Positions 59,516 through 64,000 of a DNA stretch of 64,000 nt are shown here, one piece after another. Under the pieces are notes generated by a model. The model ran no database searches and was not told the DNA's origin. It was given only the letters and a program-made list of their open reading frames with translations. Numbering within the stretch: the stretch's first letter is position 1; every line of letters begins with the position of its first letter. Both the position numbers and the translations under genes were made by a program. Origin of the DNA: RYN-133 sp963785425 (lineage in GTDB: Bacteria > Actinomycetota > Actinomycetes > Mycobacteriales > Jatrophihabitantaceae); the NCBI GenBank assembly GCA_963785425.1, contig CAWAVG010000002.1, forward strand, positions 310,001-374,000, given 5' to 3'.

Positions 59516-60364
59516 TCAGCGCAGCGGACCTTCCCCCGGGCCTACCGCGCTGATGATCTCGATCTCGTCCCCGACACGTATCCCCTTCCGCTCGTACGTG
59601 TCGGGGACGAGATTGGTCCCGAACCAGGTTCGACCGTCCCATTTGCGATGACGCGCCAGCGTGGCGATGGGCTCCATTCCCTTAACCGCCGTCTCCGGGT
59701 CGAGCATGGTGAGCACGCAGCGGTCGCAGCCCTTCACCGCCCGGAACGTCACCTCACCGATGCGGAGCACCCGCCAGTCGTCCTCGGCCCAGGCAGCCGC
59801 CCCCTGCACGACGACGTTGGGTCGGAAGCGGGTCATCGGTAGCGGCCCCTCGCCCGCCCGGGGACCGTCGGCGATGTGCGCGTTGAGCGCGTCGAGCGAC
59901 TCCTGCGTGGTCAACAACAGCGGGTAGCCGTCGGCGAACGAGACGCGATCCTCCGGACGCGTGTGGCCGGGATCGGTCGCCCGCACCGTCGGGTCGTCGA
60001 GGTGGACGAGGCGGGCGGAACGCCCCACGACTTCGCTGAACCACGCGTGTGCGGTGTCGTCGGCCAGTGCGGCGGGCATGCGCGCGCCCCACACGCCGAC
60101 GACGATCGGTGTCCCTGCCACCGGCCTCGACACGTGCAACGGAGCACGGTCCGGACCGGTCAGCAGCAGGCCGTCCGCGGTCGGTTCGGGATGCACGAGC
60201 AGCAGTTGACGGACCTCGCGGGCGGTGATCGCCTCGCCGGCGTCGTCGACCACCATCCAGCGCCTGTCGCCGGCTAGACCCCAAGGCTCGACCGCGGCCG
60301 ACGCGAGGTGTTGACCGCGGCAGGACTTGACCGGGTAACGGGCCAGCGTCGTCACGGTGAGCAC
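59516..60364 (-). CDS. MOSC-domain protein (molybdenum cofactor sulfurase C-terminal-like)
   Basis: A 282-residue protein from GTG 60364 (MLTVTTLARYPVKSCRGQ); ATG 60397 would add 11 residues. Residues 1-115 form the MOSC N-terminal beta-barrel and about 130-275 the MOSC domain with FRPNVVVQG, the conserved Cys in VKGCDRCVLTMLDPETA, and FGTNLVPD. MOSC proteins bind sulfurated molybdenum cofactor and reduce N-hydroxylated compounds or transfer sulfur. This fits the other molybdenum genes in the window. Confidence 0.92.
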   Translation of the reverse strand: MLTVTTLARYPVKSCRGQHLASAAVEPWGLAGDRRWMVVDDAGEAITAREVRQLLLVHPEPTADGLLLTGPDRAPLHVSRPVAGTPIVVGVWGARMPAALADDTAHAWFSEVVGRSARLVHLDDPTVRATDPGHTRPEDRVSFADGYPLLLTTQESLDALNAHIADGPRAGEGPLPMTRFRPNVVVQGAAAWAEDDWRVLRIGEVTFRAVKGCDRCVLTMLDPETAVKGMEPIATLARHRKWDGRTWFGTNLVPDTYERKGIRVGDEIEIISAVGPGEGPLR

Positions 60365-60483
60365 GCATCGACGGTACTGACCGAGCTCACTGGACATTCC
60401 TCTGTCGCGACGCCACGATCGTGGAGAAGGTCTCGACCGCTCGATCCATCCACGACTACCGACGCACGATTCGAGGAGCGCAC

Positions 60484-61596
60484 GTGAAAACCAAGGCCGC
60501 AGTGGTGTACGAGCCGGGCAAGCGGATCGAGATCGAGGAACTCGACCTGCAGGGTCCCAAGGACGGCGAGGTCCTGATCCGCTACACGCACGCCGGGTTG
60601 TGCCACTCGGACATCCACGTGGCCCACGGTGATCTCGAGGCGCGGCTGCCGATGGTGCTCGGGCACGAGGGCGCCGGCGTCATCGAGGAGGTCGGCCCGG
60701 GCGTGACTCGGGTGCAGGTGGGCGATCACGTGGTCTGCTCGTTCATCCCGAACTGCGGGACGTGCCGCTGGTGCGCGACCGGCCAGCAGGCGATCTGCGA
60801 CATGGGCGCGACGATCCTCGAGGGATACCTGCCCGGCGGTCGGTTCCCGAACACCGGGCCCAAAGGCGACTACGGCGCGATGTGCATGCTCGGCACGTTC
60901 AGCCAGTACGGCACGATCCACCAGAACTCTGTGGTGAAGGTCGACGACGACCTGCCCCTCGACAAGGCCGTGCTCGTCGGATGTGGCGTTCCCACCGGAT
61001 GGGGCTCGGCGGTGTACGCCGCCGACGTGCAGCCCGGTGAGACCGTGCTCGTCTACGGGGTCGGCGGCATCGGCATCAATGCCGTACAGGGCGCGCGATA
61101 CGCCGGCGCCAAGAATGTCATCGCCGTCGACCCGCTCGAGAACAAGCGTGAGAAGGCGATGGAACTCGGCGCGACCCACGCAGTGGCCAGCGCCGAGGAG
61201 GCGCAGGAGCTGGTCAGCGAGCTGACGCGCGGCGAGATGGCGGACAAGGCCATCCTCACCGTCGGCCTGATGGAGGCCGATGTCGTGGGGGCCGCGTTCG
61301 GAGCTACCGGGAAGGGCAGCACCATCGTGCTCACCGGGTTGAACAAGCTCGACGCGCCCACCGTCCAGCTGCCGGGCACGATCATGACGCTGTGGAAGAA
61401 GACCGTGAAGGGCACGCTGTTCGGCGACTGCAACCCGACACGCGACATCCCGAAGATCCTCGGGCTCTACCAGAGCGGTGACCTCAAGCTCGACGAGATC
61501 ATCACCAGGACCTACACGCTCGACGAGGTCAACGAGGGATACGAGGACCTGCTCAACGGCAAGAACGTGCGCGGCGTCGTCGTCCATGAGCACTAG
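60484..61596 (+). CDS. NDMA-dependent-type zinc alcohol dehydrogenase (MDR family)
   Basis: A 370-residue medium-chain dehydrogenase from GTG 60484 with a GAGGAG ribosome site. Catalytic zinc: HAGLCHSDIH and GHEGAG. Structural zinc: four Cys in NCGTCRWCATGQQAIC. Cofactor: VYGVGGIGINAVQGARYAGA. The sequence ICDMGATILEGYLPGG and FGDCNPTRDIP match the actinobacterial NDMA-dependent alcohol dehydrogenase branch, in which NAD is tightly bound and is reoxidised by an external acceptor, often a mycofactocin-type system. No mycofactocin genes are in the window. Confidence 0.9.
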   Translation: MKTKAAVVYEPGKRIEIEELDLQGPKDGEVLIRYTHAGLCHSDIHVAHGDLEARLPMVLGHEGAGVIEEVGPGVTRVQVGDHVVCSFIPNCGTCRWCATGQQAICDMGATILEGYLPGGRFPNTGPKGDYGAMCMLGTFSQYGTIHQNSVVKVDDDLPLDKAVLVGCGVPTGWGSAVYAADVQPGETVLVYGVGGIGINAVQGARYAGAKNVIAVDPLENKREKAMELGATHAVASAEEAQELVSELTRGEMADKAILTVGLMEADVVGAAFGATGKGSTIVLTGLNKLDAPTVQLPGTIMTLWKKTVKGTLFGDCNPTRDIPKILGLYQSGDLKLDEIITRTYTLDEVNEGYEDLLNGKNVRGVVVHEH

Positions 61597-61614
61597 CCGG
61601 CGAACAATGGCGGC

Positions 61615-62535
61615 ATGACGATCGACCCGATCGGACGTGCGCACGAGATCGAGTTGCTCAGCGCGGCGCTCGACAGCGGCGCACACGTCGTGCTCGAAGG
61701 GCCGCCCGGTACCGGCAAGAGCACCTTGCTGCGTGCCGTGGCGGCCGCCCAAGACGTCCCGTTCGTGTTCGTCGAGGGCAACGCCGAGCTGACACCCGCG
61801 CGGTTGGTCGGGCACTTCGATCCTGCCCGCGTGCTCGCGGACGGCTACACCGAGCAGATCTTCGTCGACGGCCCGCTCGTCGCGGCCCTGCGCAGTGGCG
61901 GCCTGCTTTACGTCGAAGAGCTGAACCGGGTGCCCGAAGAGACGTTGAACGTGCTGATCACCGTCATGTCCGAAGGCGAGTTGCACGTACCGCGGCTCGG
62001 CAAGGTCGCCGCATCATCAGGTTTCCGGATCGTCGCCGCCATGAACCCTTTCGATGCCGTAGGCACGGCACGCATCTCGGCGGCGGTGTACGACCGCACG
62101 TGCCGTATCGCGATGGGATACCAGAGCGCCGAGGACGAATCGTCGATCGTGGTGCAGCACGGCACCGAGGTGCCATCGCAATGGCGCGTCCAGGTCGTCG
62201 AACTGACCCGCCGCACCCGCGAGCACGAGGATGTGCGCATCGGGTCGTCGGTGCGGGGCGCGATCGACCTGGCGCGTATCGCAACGTCGCTCGCGCGTGC
62301 CCGGGGCACCGATGTCACCGACTGGCACGTCGGTCTCGATGCCGCGTTGGTCTCGCTGTCAGGACGGGTGCGGCTGGTCGAGTCGTGCTCCCGGCCGCCC
62401 GAGGAAATCGTCCGCGAGCTCTACGAGGCGGTCTTCGGCGCGGCACCGGAACCCGAGGACCGGTCCGAGCGCGACGAACGCGGTGATGCCTCGGGGGAAC
62501 CCCGGGCCCGCCTGGAGCGGGCCGCCGCGCCCTAG
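61615..62535 (+). CDS. MoxR/CoxD-type AAA+ ATPase
   Basis: A 306-residue AAA+ protein. Walker A LEGPPGTGKST (about residues 28-38), Walker B LLYVEELNRVP, sensor 1 IVAAMNPFD and arginine-finger region SAAVYDRTCRIAM. It resembles the CoxD/NorQ/MoxR chaperone ATPases that, with a VWA partner, insert metal or activate enzymes. The C-terminal 30 residues are charged and disordered. The coding pattern continues past the TAG (62533-62535) in another frame into the VWA gene (see findings). Confidence 0.88.
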   Translation: MTIDPIGRAHEIELLSAALDSGAHVVLEGPPGTGKSTLLRAVAAAQDVPFVFVEGNAELTPARLVGHFDPARVLADGYTEQIFVDGPLVAALRSGGLLYVEELNRVPEETLNVLITVMSEGELHVPRLGKVAASSGFRIVAAMNPFDAVGTARISAAVYDRTCRIAMGYQSAEDESSIVVQHGTEVPSQWRVQVVELTRRTREHEDVRIGSSVRGAIDLARIATSLARARGTDVTDWHVGLDAALVSLSGRVRLVESCSRPPEEIVRELYEAVFGAAPEPEDRSERDERGDASGEPRARLERAAAP

Positions 62536-62681
62536 ACCGCACCAACCGCGGCCGCACCATCGCCCGCACCGATCTTGCACGCCGGCATCCGCAGTTCCAG
62601 AACGTCTCGCCCCAGGTCGGACGCCTCGACGAGCGCGCGCTCGACGCTGCGCTTCGTGAGAACCCCTCGGCAGCACTGGAG

Positions 62682-63428
62682 ATGCTCGCCGACATGACGG
62701 TCGCCACCGACGAGCGCGTCCGGCTACGGTCGCGGCGCCTGGCCCGCACGATCGTGCTCGACCGGGCCCGGTCGGGCCGCAGCCGGGTTCGCGGCACGTC
62801 GCGGTTACGTCTCGTGCCGGCCGATCGCGGCGGCGATCTCGACTTCGACAGCTCGTTCGACACGATCGCGTCGGCGCGCGCCACGCAACGCACGCCCGCG
62901 CTGGACGAGCTCGTCGCGCGCGACTGGGGGCGCCCGGCCGTGGCGGTGTGCCTCGTGGTCGACGCGTCGGGGTCGATGAGCGGAGCGCGCCTCGCGGCAG
63001 CTGCCCTCACCGCGGCTGCGTGTGCCTGGCGCGCACCGTCCGAGTTCGCCGTCGTCAGTTTCGCCCGCGAGGTGCGCGTGCACCGCGCACTCACCGCGCA
63101 GATCGAGGCGGGAGTCGTCGTCGAACGACTGCTGCAACTGCGCGGCCACGGCGTGACCGCGCTCGCCACCGCGCTGCGGCGCGCCGGCGAACAGCTCGCG
63201 CCGGCTCGAGCGCAACGACGGGTCACCATCCTGCTCAGCGACTGTCGCGCGACCGACGACGAGGATCCCGTGCCCCCGGCGGCGGCGCTGGACGAGTTGC
63301 TCGTGCTGGCGCCGGGCGACGACAGCGCCGAGGCCGAGACGTTCGCCGCCCGGGCGGGCGGGCGGTGGGAGCCAATGGCCGGTGCCGCGGACGCGCCGAG
63401 CGCGCTGGCCCGCCTGCTCGACGGATGA
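62682..63428 (+). CDS. von Willebrand A domain protein (CoxE-like), N-terminus probably extends upstream
   Basis: From ATG 62682 a 248-residue protein. The MIDAS motif is VCLVVDASGSMSG and the second part is GHGVTALATALRRAGEQL and ILLSDCRATDDED. Upstream of 62682 the same frame is open to 62487 and codes a natural-looking sequence (LDRTNRGRTIARTDLARRH ...) but has no standard start, so either the start is unusual or a one-base error separates it from its start in or before the MoxR gene. MoxR-VWA pairs act together in cofactor insertion into large enzymes. Confidence 0.82.
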   Translation: MLADMTVATDERVRLRSRRLARTIVLDRARSGRSRVRGTSRLRLVPADRGGDLDFDSSFDTIASARATQRTPALDELVARDWGRPAVAVCLVVDASGSMSGARLAAAALTAAACAWRAPSEFAVVSFAREVRVHRALTAQIEAGVVVERLLQLRGHGVTALATALRRAGEQLAPARAQRRVTILLSDCRATDDEDPVPPAAALDELLVLAPGDDSAEAETFAARAGGRWEPMAGAADAPSALARLLDG

Positions 63429-63452
63429 CGCCGTTTGCGCCACGGTAGACAC

Positions 63453-64000
63453 GTGTACGAGATCGCCGCAGACGTCGTGGCCTGGCTCGACGAGGCGCGC
63501 ACCGTGCACGTGGCACAGGTCGTCGCGACCGAGGGCTTCAGTTCGAGCGATCCCGGAGCCGCCCTCGTGTGGACCGACGACGGAGCACAGGCGGGCGCAC
63601 TGCTTCCGGGGATGAGCGAGCTGCTCACCGCATCCGGCGACCGGCTCGACGGGCACCTCGCCGAGGTGACCGTCACCGACGACGAAGCGGTGTCGATGGG
63701 ACTGTCCTGCGGCGGAACCGCCACGGTGTTCGTGCAGAACGCCGCTGCGTTCCCCGCGCAGACGTGGGCGCTGTTGGCGCGCCGCGAGCCGATGTGCCTG
63801 GTGAGCGAGATCACCGGCTCCGACCCCGGCACTACGTCGCTCTACACCGCAACGGACGTGCGGGATGCGCCGCGGCATCCGGGCGGTGTCGACATCGCGC
63901 GGCTGTTCGCGCGCGGCGTCACCGCGACCGCGCTCACCCCTGGCGAGCGCACGCAGGTCGTCGTCGCACTCTGGCCGACCACCGATCTGCTCGTCGTCGG
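63453..64000 (+). CDS. XdhC/CoxI-family molybdenum-enzyme maturation protein, 3' end cut off by the window
   Basis: GTG 63453 opens a frame still open at the window end. The start MYEIAADVVAWLDEARTVHV and the CxG motif GLSCGGTATVFVQ are typical of XdhC_CoxI N-terminal domains, which bind and sulfurate molybdenum cofactor before its insertion into xanthine dehydrogenase or CO dehydrogenase. It lies 25 bases after the VWA gene. Together the three genes are an accessory set for a molybdenum hydroxylase, likely just outside the window. Confidence 0.88.
   Translation, partial: MYEIAADVVAWLDEARTVHVAQVVATEGFSSSDPGAALVWTDDGAQAGALLPGMSELLTASGDRLDGHLAEVTVTDDEAVSMGLSCGGTATVFVQNAAAFPAQTWALLARREPMCLVSEITGSDPGTTSLYTATDVRDAPRHPGGVDIARLFARGVTATALTPGERTQVVVALWPTTDLLVV

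Overview
This window is 64 kb of GC-rich (about 70 % by eye) actinobacterial chromosome. GTG starts are common, genes are packed with 1-4 base start/stop overlaps, and several genes are typical of Actinomycetota: WhiB7, Lsr2, mycoredoxin, AdnA/AdnB, UvrD2, a DUF3152 protein, a DUF2342 protein, a YlbL-type PDZ/Lon protein and UPF0182. The gene content follows, from memory, the Mycobacterium tuberculosis Rv3207c-Rv3193c block (DUF3152, moeZ, adnA, adnB, nudC, uvrD2, mrx1, ABC1 kinase, whiB7, DUF2342, PDZ/Lon, UPF0182), with extra blocks inserted. It is not a mycobacterium by any specific marker, and I do not name a genus. No prophage, transposase, integrase or CRISPR array was seen.

Layout. 0-3.4 kb: alpha/beta hydrolase, DUF3152 protein, MoeZ and an alkyltransferase-like protein. 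3.4-15.5 kb: an inserted catabolic island with a permease and a choline-kinase-like gene, divergent from an FAD/GcvT dehydrogenase, a gamma-glutamyl amidotransferase-type hydrolase, a FadR-type regulator, a GlnA-like ligase, an aldehyde dehydrogenase, a frameshifted SDR and a VOC protein; then a MerR regulator. 15.8-22.1 kb: adnA-adnB recombination motor-nuclease. 22-29 kb: DUF427, cupin, a frameshifted FAD oxidase, M20 peptidase, an M16 peptidase pair and nudC. 29-38 kb: MarR-controlled single-chain ABC exporter, kinase-like gene, mycoredoxin, uvrD2, DHA2 MFS pump and a lipoprotein. 38.3-42.4 kb: whiB7 with a leader ORF and a clear attenuator, two small proteins, ABC1 kinase and a ThiF-like protein. 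42.6-49.3 kb: metalloprotease-like gene, DUF2342 gene, small membrane protein, PDZ/Lon protein, UPF0182 and initiator tRNA. 49.4-64 kb: lsr2, HTH-TOBE-modABC, MoaD and FMN reductase, soxR with a divergent SDR, QueA-like protein, hisN, aminotransferase, MOSC protein, NDMA-type alcohol dehydrogenase, and a MoxR/VWA/XdhC set running off the right edge.

Two themes tie genes together. The first is a gamma-glutamylation catabolic pathway (ligase, oxidation, hydrolase) whose two promoters share a 17-bp palindrome, the likely operator of the FadR-type gene inside the cluster. The second is molybdenum: moeZ, modABC, MoaD, MOSC and the MoxR/VWA/XdhC accessory genes suggest a molybdenum hydroxylase just beyond the right end. 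A quality warning applies: at least four, and perhaps six, single-base indels, several in short G/C runs, break or fuse genes (near 13455, 24093, 32706, 43290, and possibly 53193 and 62530). This pattern looks more like consensus error than real gene decay.
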